From Myxococcales bacterium (GTDB lineage: Bacteria > Myxococcota_A > Polyangia > Polyangiales > Polyangiaceae), in NCBI GenBank assembly GCA_016191785.1, contig JACPVJ010000039.1, forward strand, positions 1 to 53,829: 53,829 nt of DNA. Direction: 5' to 3'. This document shows positions 22,981 to 31,511 of the stretch, piece by piece; positions within the stretch are counted from its first letter, which is position 1, and each line of letters opens with the position of its first letter. Under the pieces are notes generated by a model. The model was not told the DNA's origin. It searched no databases and saw only the letters and a program-made list of their open reading frames with translations. The translations under genes were made by a program, and so were the position numbers.

Positions 22981-24651
22981 TCAGCCCTGGGGCGCGACCG
23001 CAGAGACACCCCCCTCGGGAGAAATCCGCACGCCCACCACGCCCCGACTGGCCGAGAGCTCGAGCAAGAGCACCGCGGCCGAGTGCCGGGAGACCAAGCG
23101 AAGGGACGTGACGCTGCCCGCGAGCACGCGGCGGCCGTTCGAAACCCCGTCGTCGAAGACCAACTGGTCTGGCGCCGTCGGCAGCGCGGCGGGCTCGGCC
23201 AGCCGCGCACGGATCCCGCGAGTCGCAGAACGCCACACCACCAGCAGCTTGCCGTCGAGCCCGGTCGCAACGACGTCACCCGACCGCGTGCCCGGGGGCC
23301 GCGACGCGTCCGGCGCGCTTTCGAGCATGGCGTCGAGGTCGATCTCCGAGCTCTCGCACCCAGCCTTCGAGCAGCGCGCGTGTTGCACCACGAAGCCGAG
23401 GGCGTCGGTATGAGTACGCTTGCGGGCGGTGGTGACCACTCGTGTGAGCGTCAACTCGACCGAGCTGCACGCGAGCACACGAGGCCCCGCCTTGGCGTCG
23501 GCGCGCAGCTTGACGCGCTTCACCTCGGAGGCTGCGCCGTCCGAGAAGAAGACCACCCGGGCGTCGGAACCCCTAGAGAGCACCACCGCCAACGCGTCTT
23601 TGGTGCGGCAGGCTTCGATCGTGTCGGGCACGACCTCGACCACCCCGTGATCGACCGGCTTGCCCAGGCCGAGCGGCTCGAGCACCAGGCTGGCGGAAAA
23701 CAGGTGATCGTAGTCGTCGTCGTGGCCGCGCGCGACCCAGACCAGGCGATCGGACAGCAGCGCCAGGCGCTTGAACGACAGATCGAGCTCGACCGGTGTG
23801 CCGCGCTTGTTACCTGCCCAAGACGAGAGCCGCCACCCCGCGGCGGGATCTTCCGACGGTTCGAGGGTCACGAATCCGTCGGCGCCATGGGCGTGGGCGT
23901 ACACCGCGCGCTCGGGGCTCTTGGCGTCGAACAGCGTTCCGGTGTCGGCGCGGAAGAAGCGCTGCACGCGGTTGTCGGCCTGCAGGTGATCGCTGACCCA
24001 GACCGACCCGCCCGGATCGCCGGGAGGCCAGAGCACGAGATCTTGCGCGCCGATCGGCGCGGTCTTCGCGAGCGAAGCGCACTTTGCGCCGTCCAGGCCC
24101 TCGGTGAACGAGCACAGCCGGCTCTGCCCCGCGATCACGTGGAGCGCGGCACCGGGGACCGGATCGCTGCTCGTGCCGGCGAGGCCACCACCCTCGAACA
24201 GCCGAGGCACGCGATCGTCGGCGGCGGTGGCGGGCGTCGGCGCGGCCGGAACGTCGGGTGCCGGGTCGACCCCGGGGGTCAGCCCCGGAATGGATAGAGA
24301 CTCGGGCTCTTGCTCGAAGCGCGCAAGGGTGAAGCCCCTCCCAAAGCGCCCGCGCACGTCGGCCGCGTCGGCCTTCTGACCCGCGCGCTCGAGCGCGTCG
24401 GCGAGACCCGTGGCGTACTTGTCGCAACGCCCGGGCCAGTCCGCCGGTGGACCCGCGGCGGCGATGCGATGCAACCGGTGCTCCGCGGCTTCGCCTTGCG
24501 CCAGCGGCGCGCCGAGCAGGCAGTGAGCCAGGGAAGCGGCCGCGACCTGGGCAGCGCGCGCGGCCCGCTTGCCCAAGAGTACCCACGTGCCCACCCCCAA
24601 GGCGACGAGCACGACCACGAGGACCCCCACGCCGATCAGACGCCGCGCCAT
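22981..24651 (-). CDS. Membrane-anchored periplasmic protein, unknown
   Basis: A 556-residue protein anchored by one N-terminal helix (about 4-26, 'LIGVGVLVVVLVALGVGTWVLL'). Residues 30-110 are helical with two Cys. A Pro/Ala linker follows at about 125-150. The remaining 400 residues are beta-rich and repeat a pattern of strand, polar turn and Trp or Asp ('DLVLWPPGDPGGSVWVSD', 'RLVWVARGHDDDYDHLF', 'KLLVVWRSATRG', 'VTSLRLVSRHSAAVLLLELS'), which suggests a beta-propeller. No family is recognised. It lies 25 bp after the lipoprotein gene, in the operon. Confidence 0.65.
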   Translation of the reverse strand: MARRLIGVGVLVVVLVALGVGTWVLLGKRAARAAQVAAASLAHCLLGAPLAQGEAAEHRLHRIAAAGPPADWPGRCDKYATGLADALERAGQKADAADVRGRFGRGFTLARFEQEPESLSIPGLTPGVDPAPDVPAAPTPATAADDRVPRLFEGGGLAGTSSDPVPGAALHVIAGQSRLCSFTEGLDGAKCASLAKTAPIGAQDLVLWPPGDPGGSVWVSDHLQADNRVQRFFRADTGTLFDAKSPERAVYAHAHGADGFVTLEPSEDPAAGWRLSSWAGNKRGTPVELDLSFKRLALLSDRLVWVARGHDDDYDHLFSASLVLEPLGLGKPVDHGVVEVVPDTIEACRTKDALAVVLSRGSDARVVFFSDGAASEVKRVKLRADAKAGPRVLACSSVELTLTRVVTTARKRTHTDALGFVVQHARCSKAGCESSEIDLDAMLESAPDASRPPGTRSGDVVATGLDGKLLVVWRSATRGIRARLAEPAALPTAPDQLVFDDGVSNGRRVLAGSVTSLRLVSRHSAAVLLLELSASRGVVGVRISPEGGVSAVAPQG

Positions 24652-24676
24652 CGACGCAGCATACCGCGCCGTCGCG

Positions 24677-25801
24677 TCACGGTGGAGTCGCGCACTCTTT
24701 CCACTCGTCTTCCGGGATCAGCAGGCGTGCCTTCTCTGCCAGCACCAGCCAGCGAACCTGCGGCAGCGTGATGCGCTGGAACCGCGGCTCGGCGCGCTTG
24801 CCGCGGGGCGGCGGCTCGCCACCGTCGGCGGCGGGCGCGGCCTCGTCGACCAGATGAAACACCGTGCCTTTCTTCACCGTGCCGACCACCGCACGCTCGC
24901 TGCCGACCTCGGCGAGCAGGGTCAGGGCCCGCGCGCAGGTTCGCCCGCCGCGGGCGGAGACGTAGCGGCGACCGATGCGACCCAGGCCGATTCCGTGGCC
25001 GATGCCCAGGGGCGGCCAGCGGAGGTCGGCGCTGGGCACCCAACCGAAGACGAAGTACCCGTCGCCCTCGACCAGGAGCTTGGTGTCGGGGCCCCGCACC
25101 TCGACGATCGCGACCCGCGTGCCGTTCTTCAGCCGCGCCAGGGCCGGACCGCCGCGCGCCTCGGCGAGCGGGGCGCCGTCTCGGATCACGCTCTTCTCCT
25201 GAAGGTTCGTCCGCTTGGTGATCACGTCGCGCGCCGCGAACTCGTTCACGTTCAGGCTGAGCGCCTCGCAGCTCACGTCGGCGTCGACTCGCGACGGCTC
25301 GACGAGCACCGCCTTCGCGTCCACGCCCAGGCGCAACCGCCCGGCTGACCCGCCCAGCCACTGGAACGCGACCCGCGGCATGGGCACCAGGAACCCGCCG
25401 AGGGTCATGCTGGTGCGCGGGTAGATGCGCGTGTCTTTCCTGTCGATCACACCACGCAAGACCACCGTGCCGTCCTCGAACACCGCGGTGGGGCCGCGGG
25501 GCTCACCGGCGGGCAGCACCAGCGTGGCTGGCGCGGACTCGATCTTGGCAAACGACGCGCCCCCTTCGGCCAGCCGCAGGGCGTCGACCGTCCAATGCTT
25601 CTCGGCGATGCGACACGCAGGACTCTGGGGCTCGCGAACCTCGGCTGGCCCGGCGGGCACGGGGGCCTGGCTCGGCTCGGGGTCGGCGCTGCCCGTCGGC
25701 TCGGGGATCTCGATCTTGGTGGGCGCCGGCTGGGCCTTCGGCCCCGGCGGTGGAGGCGCGCAAGCCGCCAGCGCGAGCAAGAGCCACGCCCCCCGGGGCA
25801 T
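24677..25801 (-). CDS. Lipoprotein with SH3-like barrel, unknown
   Basis: A 374-residue lipoprotein: lipobox 'LALAAC' at residues 9-14, then a Pro-rich acidic linker to about residue 60. The mature part is beta-rich. 'LARLKNGTRVAIVEVRGPDTKLLVEGDGYFVFGWVPSADL' has the pattern of a bacterial SH3 domain (hydrophobic strand, then 'GWV'). Cys residues near 63, 177 and 287 could form disulphides. It starts 6 bp after the deacylase gene, so it is in the same operon and is likely the envelope part of the cluster's system. Family not recognised beyond the SH3-like segment. Confidence 0.62.
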   Translation of the reverse strand: MPRGAWLLLALAACAPPPPGPKAQPAPTKIEIPEPTGSADPEPSQAPVPAGPAEVREPQSPACRIAEKHWTVDALRLAEGGASFAKIESAPATLVLPAGEPRGPTAVFEDGTVVLRGVIDRKDTRIYPRTSMTLGGFLVPMPRVAFQWLGGSAGRLRLGVDAKAVLVEPSRVDADVSCEALSLNVNEFAARDVITKRTNLQEKSVIRDGAPLAEARGGPALARLKNGTRVAIVEVRGPDTKLLVEGDGYFVFGWVPSADLRWPPLGIGHGIGLGRIGRRYVSARGGRTCARALTLLAEVGSERAVVGTVKKGTVFHLVDEAAPAADGGEPPPRGKRAEPRFQRITLPQVRWLVLAEKARLLIPEDEWKECATPP

Positions 25802-25807
25802 GGCGGC

Positions 25808-26728
25808 TCAGTCCACCGCCCGGCCCACGAAGAACCCGTCGGCCCCCTGGGCTTGATAGAGCGGCAAGAGCACCAGGCAGTCGCTCGGGGCGCGGATCTC
25901 TCCGCTGCGATCCCGCGCGATGAGCGTGCCGGCGAGCGTGGGGTGAATGGTCGAGAACCCGGGCTCCATCTCGAAGTCGTGATCCGGCGCGATGGCGTGG
26001 CGCGACAGCACTTCGATCAGCTTGGGCAGGCTTCCGCGCGCGCGCTCGAGCACCGCGCTCTGTGCGTCGTAGTCGGACAGGTCCGATTTCTGGAACACAC
26101 CGCTGGCCGCCAGCGCCACCGTGACCGCCGCCACCAGGTGGTCGCGAGCGCTGGCGCTGTCGTGTTGGCCGCCCTCGACGGCGAAGGTGACCGAGCCCCG
26201 GCGCCCCAGATAGCTGGTCAGCACGCCGGGCAGCTGGCTCTCGAGCCCGACCATGCAAGGCAAGGCGAAGTGCGACGCGAACGCCCGGTGCTCGGCGGTG
26301 GGCCCGACCACGCCGAAGGGCGTGCCCTCGGACGAGGTGGTGTGTAGGTCGAGCACGAACACCGGTCCGCGAGCGCGCGCGATGATGGCGTCGATCGTGT
26401 CCGCCAGCTCGACGGTCTCGTACAGCTCGGCTTCGACGGGCTCGTCCGTGGCAGCCGCCACCGCCTGACGCGCCTCGAGCACGCGCTCTTCGGTCCACTG
26501 CCGGTTCAGGTCGCGGTCCAGGTAGCGGCGGCGGGCGACCAGCGCTCGCAGGTTCCCGGCCAGCGCGACCACCTCACCGACCAGCGGCGTCTTGTCGTGA
26601 CGCAGGCGCGACAGCACGATGCGAGCGGCCTCCATCCCCGCGGGCTCGTTACCGTGGAGCCCACCCACGATGACCAGCGTGGGGCCGGGCGCGCCAGAGG
26701 TGATGCGGTTGATCTGGCGGGCGGTCAC
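25808..26728 (-). CDS. AstE/AspA-family zinc-dependent deacylase (M14-like)
   Basis: A 306-residue member of the succinylglutamate desuccinylase/aspartoacylase family. The zinc ligands are His-25 and Glu-28 in 'GGLHGNEPAG' and the His of 'LDLHTTSSEG'. Substrate arginines lie in 'GNLRALVARRRYLDRDLNRQW', where 'DLNR' is a family hallmark. The catalytic Glu is in 'FAVEGGQH'. The C-terminal 80 residues form the usual beta cap. These enzymes cut an acyl group from an amino acid N-terminus or side chain. GTG at 26728 overlaps the ligase stop (GTGA), so the deacylase and the GCS2-type ligase are made together: one forms amide bonds, the other may remove or edit them (inference). Confidence 0.86.
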   Translation of the reverse strand: MTARQINRITSGAPGPTLVIVGGLHGNEPAGMEAARIVLSRLRHDKTPLVGEVVALAGNLRALVARRRYLDRDLNRQWTEERVLEARQAVAAATDEPVEAELYETVELADTIDAIIARARGPVFVLDLHTTSSEGTPFGVVGPTAEHRAFASHFALPCMVGLESQLPGVLTSYLGRRGSVTFAVEGGQHDSASARDHLVAAVTVALAASGVFQKSDLSDYDAQSAVLERARGSLPKLIEVLSRHAIAPDHDFEMEPGFSTIHPTLAGTLIARDRSGEIRAPSDCLVLLPLYQAQGADGFFVGRAVD

Positions 26729-28722
26729 AGGTCGTCCTCCTGGCTCGGACCGAGCAAGCTGCCGGCGTCCACGAAGCTCTTCAGCTCGGGCTCACGAACG
26801 GGCAAAAGGCCCAGCTTCTGCTCGATCAGCTTGTGCGCGATCGGCAAGAAATCTTCGGTCGAGACCACGCCCACCAAGCGGTCGTTGTGCACGACCGGCA
26901 AGCACCCCACACGATAGCGCTGCATCAGCTTCAGCGCCTCGAGCGTGTCGGTCTCGGGCGTCACGGTCGTGACGTCGCGACGCATCACCTTCGACACCGG
27001 AGTGTCCTTGGTGGAGCCACCGGAAGCGAGCAGGCGCAGGAGCGCACGATAGCTGACCAACCCGCGCAGCCGGTGGTCCTTGTCCTCGACCGGGATGTGC
27101 CGCAACCGCTCCCAGTCCATCAAGATGGTGACCATCTCGACCGGGTCGTCCTCGTGCACGGTGAACAGATCGGTGGTCATGTACTGATCCACCTTCAGGT
27201 AGTTGTGGTGCGAAGCGGCCGCCTCGTCCAAACGAGCCCGCTCCCACTCGTGCCCGGGCCGGCGCGTGAGCTGGCGCTTGACCGTGGCGGCAACCAGCGC
27301 GTTGGCCCGCTCGCCGGGGGTGCCCTTGTCCTTGAGCGCGTTCCAGCTCGAGAGCTGCCAGCGCGCTCCGGTGCGCGTGGTCTTCACGCGCTGCTCGATC
27401 ACCCCCAGGTAGCGCTTGACGTCCCCCGCGTTCACCTTCTGCCGCCGAAGCCCAGCCTCGGCGACCGGCAACAGCTTGTCGAGGATCAGGTGCACCGCGG
27501 CGACGTCTTTGCCGCCCAGCCAGCTGAACGTCGCGCCGAGCCCCTCGCGCGCGGCGGTGTAGAAGTTCGCGCCGGCGATGTCGAACTCCATTCGCTTGTC
27601 GACCTCGAGCCCCCGCGCCGCGAGCTCTGCCATCAGGCCGAACCAGAAGGCGCCGTTCGCCACCTCGTCCACCACGCTGGGCCCGGCGGGCATCACGCGG
27701 TTCTCGATGCGCAGGTGGGCCTTGCCGCCGGCCACGCCGAAACACGGCCGATTCCACCGATAGATGGTGCCGTTGTGCAGCCGCAGCGCCTTCAGCTGGG
27801 GGATTTCGCCGCGGTCGAGGACCGCCATCGGGTCTTCGTCGAGGTCCGTGCCGACCAGCGTGCGGAAGCGTGTGATGTCTTCCTGGAAGATCTCGGTGAT
27901 CGATTGCTTCACCCAGCGCGTACCGAAGCTGACCCGCGCCTCGCTCTCGCGCAGGTGCGAGGTGTGGCTGCGCGTGTCCACCGCCTGCCGGAAGAGCGCG
28001 ATGCGGGTCTCGGCCCAGAGCCGCCGCCCGAGGAACAGCGGCGAGTTGGCGCTGAGGGCCATCATCGGCCCCGCCAAGAGCTGCGCTACGTTGTAGAGCC
28101 GCGCGAACTCGTCGGCGTCGACCTGGAAGTGCACCTGGAAGCTCGAGTTGCACGCCTCGACCATCACCGAGTCGTGCTCGATGATCAGCTCGTCGAGCCC
28201 CTTGATCGAGATCTCGAACTTGCCGTCACGCAGCTCGTGCATCACCTTGCTGAGCGCCAGGTAACGCGGGCTCGGCACCATGTTGTCGAGCCCCAGGTCG
28301 CTCTTGCGCATGGTCGGCAAGATGCCCATCAAGACCGGCTGCATGCCGATCTCGGCCGCGGCAGCCCGTGCCTTGTCCATCAGCTCGTCGAGCTGCTTTT
28401 CCATGCTCGACAGGCCCGCCCCCGAGAACGGCTGCGGGTCGCAGTTGGCCTCGAGCTGGAACATGCCGAGCTCGGTGGTGAAGTGGTCGTCGTTCAGGCG
28501 CTTCAGCATCTCGATGGCGCCCGGTGCGGGTGCCCACGCCTGATCGATCAGGAACATCTCTTGCTCGGCGCCGATCCGACGCACGCCCTTCTCGAACAGG
28601 CCCTCTTTGAGCATGCGCTCCAGCGCGCGCAGATCGTTCAAGATCGCGTGGGTGAACTCGCGACGGCGCTGCGCGTCGCTCTCGGTGTCCACCGTCTTGT
28701 GTGCTCGAGTGTTGGTCGTCAT
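26725..28722 (-). CDS. GCS2-type glutamate-cysteine-ligase-like amidoligase fused to two CBS domains
   Basis: A 665-residue protein. Residues about 30-480 are a GCS2 (YbdK/gamma-glutamyl ligase) fold: 'RRIGAEQEMFLID' gives the metal-binding Glu pair, and 'GMFQLEANCDPQPF', 'HDSVMVEACNSSFQVHFQV', 'LRIENRVMPAGPS' and 'ANGAFWFGLMAEL' line the active site. Residues about 510-650 are two CBS repeats: 'YMTTDLFTVHEDDPVEMVTILMDWERLRHIPVED' and 'VMRRDVTTVTPETDTLEALKLMQRYRVGCLPVV'. CBS pairs bind adenosine nucleotides, so the ligase may be tuned by energy charge. Its length is much more than plain YbdK (about 370) because of the fusion. It lies 22 bp after the esterase gene. Confidence 0.85.
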   Translation of the reverse strand: MTTNTRAHKTVDTESDAQRRREFTHAILNDLRALERMLKEGLFEKGVRRIGAEQEMFLIDQAWAPAPGAIEMLKRLNDDHFTTELGMFQLEANCDPQPFSGAGLSSMEKQLDELMDKARAAAAEIGMQPVLMGILPTMRKSDLGLDNMVPSPRYLALSKVMHELRDGKFEISIKGLDELIIEHDSVMVEACNSSFQVHFQVDADEFARLYNVAQLLAGPMMALSANSPLFLGRRLWAETRIALFRQAVDTRSHTSHLRESEARVSFGTRWVKQSITEIFQEDITRFRTLVGTDLDEDPMAVLDRGEIPQLKALRLHNGTIYRWNRPCFGVAGGKAHLRIENRVMPAGPSVVDEVANGAFWFGLMAELAARGLEVDKRMEFDIAGANFYTAAREGLGATFSWLGGKDVAAVHLILDKLLPVAEAGLRRQKVNAGDVKRYLGVIEQRVKTTRTGARWQLSSWNALKDKGTPGERANALVAATVKRQLTRRPGHEWERARLDEAAASHHNYLKVDQYMTTDLFTVHEDDPVEMVTILMDWERLRHIPVEDKDHRLRGLVSYRALLRLLASGGSTKDTPVSKVMRRDVTTVTPETDTLEALKLMQRYRVGCLPVVHNDRLVGVVSTEDFLPIAHKLIEQKLGLLPVREPELKSFVDAGSLLGPSQEDDL

Positions 28723-28744
28723 CCTCGGCCCCGCCTCGCTCCCG

Positions 28745-29482
28745 TCACTTGGTCCACTCCGTCAGGTACTGTGGCAGCATCTTGCGCCAAGTCACCCAGT
28801 CGTGGTGCCACTCGCGACCCCAGGGGTCGACGCGGTTCGGGATGCCCATCCGCCCGAGCACGTTCGCCATCGCCCACGACTCGCCGATGTCTTCCGCGCG
28901 ACCTTCGCCGCAGGGCATCAGGATGAAGCGCGTCCGGAGCACGTCCAGGTGGCGGCCCGCCAGGCCCGGGACGAAGTGGATCGGCGACGAGACGTAGAAC
29001 TCGTCGGTGAACTCGTCCAGGCGAGCGTCGTAGAACCTACGGATGTCGTAGGTCCCGCTCATGGCGATCGCCTTGGAGAAGAGGTGGGGAAAGCGGCAGA
29101 CCATCGCCACCGAGTGCAGCGCGCCGATCGAGGCCCCGGCCGCCCACACCTCGATCTCGGGGCTCTTGCAGTCGGTCCGGATGGCCGGCACGACCTCGGT
29201 CTTCACGTAGTAGTGAAACTGGTTCTGCATCCACATCTGGTGGCGGGCCGAGACGTGGCGGCCGAGCAGCGCCTGCCCCGCCACGCTGTCGCAGGAATAG
29301 ACCTTGATCTTGCCCGCGTCGATCAACGGTCGCAAGACGTCGATCATGTGGAAGCGCTCGATCTCTTCGGCGTCGCCCCCGGCGGTGGGGAACAGCAGCA
29401 CGGGCTGGCCGAAGGTGCCCCAACGCACCAGGGTGACCTCGCGCTGCACACACGGCGAGCGCCAGCGTTCGACGGCCTTCAC
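28745..29482 (-). CDS. Esterase-family alpha/beta hydrolase
   Basis: A 245-residue hydrolase. The nucleophile Ser lies in 'EVWAAGASIGALHSV' (G-x-S-x-G type), and the histidine in 'REWHHDWVTW' near the C-terminus. The fold order 'QPVLLFPTAGGDAEE', 'AIAMSGTYDIRRFYDARL', 'RTRFILMPCGEG' matches the esterase D/Fes-like family that hydrolyses esters of small molecules or siderophores. The start GTG at 29482 overlaps the stop of the ATP-grasp gene by GTGA, so it is translated with it. A second, larger esterase in the cluster (31512-32648) has the same overlap with its own partner. Confidence 0.83.
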   Translation of the reverse strand: MKAVERWRSPCVQREVTLVRWGTFGQPVLLFPTAGGDAEEIERFHMIDVLRPLIDAGKIKVYSCDSVAGQALLGRHVSARHQMWMQNQFHYYVKTEVVPAIRTDCKSPEIEVWAAGASIGALHSVAMVCRFPHLFSKAIAMSGTYDIRRFYDARLDEFTDEFYVSSPIHFVPGLAGRHLDVLRTRFILMPCGEGRAEDIGESWAMANVLGRMGIPNRVDPWGREWHHDWVTWRKMLPQYLTEWTK

Positions 29483-30729
29483 TTGGCCACCTCGTTCTCG
29501 GCGCGCCACTTCTGCACGCGCTGCCAGAACAGCTCGGTGAACTGCTCGACCTCGTGGGCGGGGTAGAGCGCGGCGGTCTTCTTGCGGAACGCCTCTTTCG
29601 CCACGGGCGTGCCGAAGAACTCCCAAGCCACCTGGTCGAGGTGCGGCAGGTGCTTCGCACAGAACTCCTCGAACCGCGCGGTCTCGAAGCGTGCCTCGGC
29701 GATCTTGGCGTAGGCCCGAAGCTTGTCGCGATAGGGCATGTCGGCCTCGGCGGCGATGGCGTAAAACGGCGCCCAGTCCAGGTTCATGCGGAATTTCCGC
29801 TGGGTCACGGCGCAGAACACGCTCCAGCGGATCTTGGCCTTGAGCAGCCAGGGGAAGTGATAGTGCAGCGACGTGACCTGCGAGTCGGGGCACGGGTTGG
29901 CGAAGTCGATCGGGTACCAGACGCCGTCTTTGCTCAGCGACTCGCACGAGTTGAAGTCCCAGCCGAAGAAGGCGTTGATCGTCAGGGTGACGTCACGCAG
30001 CGTCTTTTGGTCGTCTGCGGACAGGAACTTCGCCTCTGGATCCATGGTGTAGCGATCGTGCAGGGGCACGCTCGGGTCGTAGCGCACGATGTGCGTCTGC
30101 GGGCCGAGGCCAATACAACGCACGAAGCGGTCGAAGGGCTCCACGGCCTTTTGCAGGTGCATCACCAGCTTGCCGCTCTCTTCGTAGCGCGCGCGCAGGG
30201 TGGCTTCGTCGGGGATGCGACTGACCGCCTTCCACCCGCCGCCGTCGTAGGGCTTCATGAACATCGGGTAGCCGAGGGCCTGCCCGACCTTCCCCAGATC
30301 GAACAGCTTGGCGTAGCTCTGGAGCGTGGGCTTCAAATCGGGCAGCGGCTCGTAGCTCTTGGGCGGCACCATCCAGGTGTCTGGGATCGGCATGCCCAAG
30401 TGCATCATGGCGCAGTAGGTCGTCTGCTTCTCCATCGACTGCACGGCCCAGGGGTTATTGAGCACGTACAGGCCGTCCATGACGATGGCTTTCTTGATCC
30501 ACTCGCGACTGGTGTGAAACCAGTGCGTGAGCCGGTCGAGCACCACGTCGTACCGACAGGGCTGGCGCAGGTCGTAGGGCTCGATGGTGACACGATCTAC
30601 CGCGACGCCGACCTGGTCGCCTTGCCACTCGATGGCGAGGTCGAGCTGCTTGACGATCTCTTCGTAACAAATGGGCCAGCAGATGTCGGCGCCGAGCGAA
30701 AGGCCGATGTTGCGGGTGACTTGGGCCAT
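29479..30729 (-). CDS. ATP-grasp ligase (divergent paralogue B of the cluster)
   Basis: A 416-residue ATP-grasp protein, distinct from the A/C/D trio. The N-domain 'GLSLGADICWPICYEEIVKQL' leads to 'SMEKQTTYCAMMHLGMPIPDTW', then the ATP Lys in 'GYPMFMKPYDGGGWKAVSRI' and 'FDRFVRCIGLGPQTHIVRYDP'. The metal-binding Asp and Asn are in 'PIDFANPCPDSQVT'. The long C-terminal helical tail (about 340-416) is not seen in the trio. It starts with ATG at 30729 as first gene of the operon that also carries the esterase, the CBS-fused ligase and the deacylase. Product unknown. Confidence 0.8.
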   Translation of the reverse strand: MAQVTRNIGLSLGADICWPICYEEIVKQLDLAIEWQGDQVGVAVDRVTIEPYDLRQPCRYDVVLDRLTHWFHTSREWIKKAIVMDGLYVLNNPWAVQSMEKQTTYCAMMHLGMPIPDTWMVPPKSYEPLPDLKPTLQSYAKLFDLGKVGQALGYPMFMKPYDGGGWKAVSRIPDEATLRARYEESGKLVMHLQKAVEPFDRFVRCIGLGPQTHIVRYDPSVPLHDRYTMDPEAKFLSADDQKTLRDVTLTINAFFGWDFNSCESLSKDGVWYPIDFANPCPDSQVTSLHYHFPWLLKAKIRWSVFCAVTQRKFRMNLDWAPFYAIAAEADMPYRDKLRAYAKIAEARFETARFEEFCAKHLPHLDQVAWEFFGTPVAKEAFRKKTAALYPAHEVEQFTELFWQRVQKWRAENEVAK

Positions 30730-31511
30730 GGGCGGGGGCTTCCCTATCCCTCATCTTCCCCGGGCGAAAGCCACTTTTCCAAGGCGGCCCGAGCGCGCGG
30801 GTTTCGGGGGCGCCCGCGCGGGGCCGACTTCCCCATGACGGCGCCGAACGCCGGCGTGGACAATTCCCGCCGCGCCCGCGTGGGGCCGACCCGCGCGTGG
30901 GCGGCCCGGAGCTTCACGAGGTCTTTTCCCGCCGCGCCCGCGTGGGGCCAACACACAGGCCCAAAAGGCGCCCATCCGAGCGCAAACCGTGGCGGTCAAC
31001 GGCCCCACACAGCAATTCTGCTCCCACCGCGAGCACGTCGTGCCTCTGAGCCGAGAGTGACACGCTGACACGCCCGTTCTGCGCGCTCAGTGAGCGCTTC
31101 GGCAACTAGAGCGCGCGACGAGTCTCCGAAGATCGGACCCGCGGACAATGCCCGCGCTCTGCCGTACCACTCGCGTGGGTTGGCGGCTCGCGACGCGAGC
31201 AGTCTGGCCCTCTCAGCGGCAGTCCGCCGGCACACGGCCGGAAAGTGTTCGATGGGTGAGCGATTCTCGCCTGTCAGGCGGCCGAGAGCGGCGGAGTGTT
31301 CGCGCGGACGAGCAAACCCGTGCCATCAGGTGCCCCCACGCGGAGCCCCGGCGCGAGGCCGCGAACAGCCGCAGACGGGGCGGGGCCGCGGCGAGAGGGG
31401 TGTCGCGCCGGCGCTGCTCGCGCCGACCGGGCCGACCGGCGCGTTAGCCGGCGATGCAGCGCGAACCCGCAGCGAGGGGGGGGGGGGCGACCCGGCAGGG
31501 GGGCGAGCGGC
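30730..31511. other. 782-bp non-coding gap inside the ligase cluster
   Basis: No convincing gene on either strand: open frames here are Arg/Pro/Ala-rich and lack start signals. It must hold the promoter of the minus-strand operon beginning at 30729. It contains two exact 24-bp repeats (30864-30887 and 30926-30949), a related shorter one near 30810, and a run of 12 G at 31476-31487. No known RNA family is recognised. Confidence 0.6.
30864..30949 (+). repeat. Two 24-bp direct repeats in the cluster gap
   Basis: The 24-mer beginning TTCCCGCCGCGCCCGCG occurs at 30864-30887 and 30926-30949, 62 bp apart. A diverged copy (GCGCCCGCGCGGGGCCGAC) lies at about 30810-30828, giving three copies spaced about 57-62 bp. 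Confidence 0.75.

Noticed and set aside
26833..28926. A 697-residue plus-strand open frame
   Set aside because: Antisense to the GCS2-CBS ligase; no recognisable motif.
30864..30949. CRISPR-like array from the repeats in the gap
   Set aside because: Only two exact copies and one weak one, very GC-rich and not palindromic, with no cas genes in the window.
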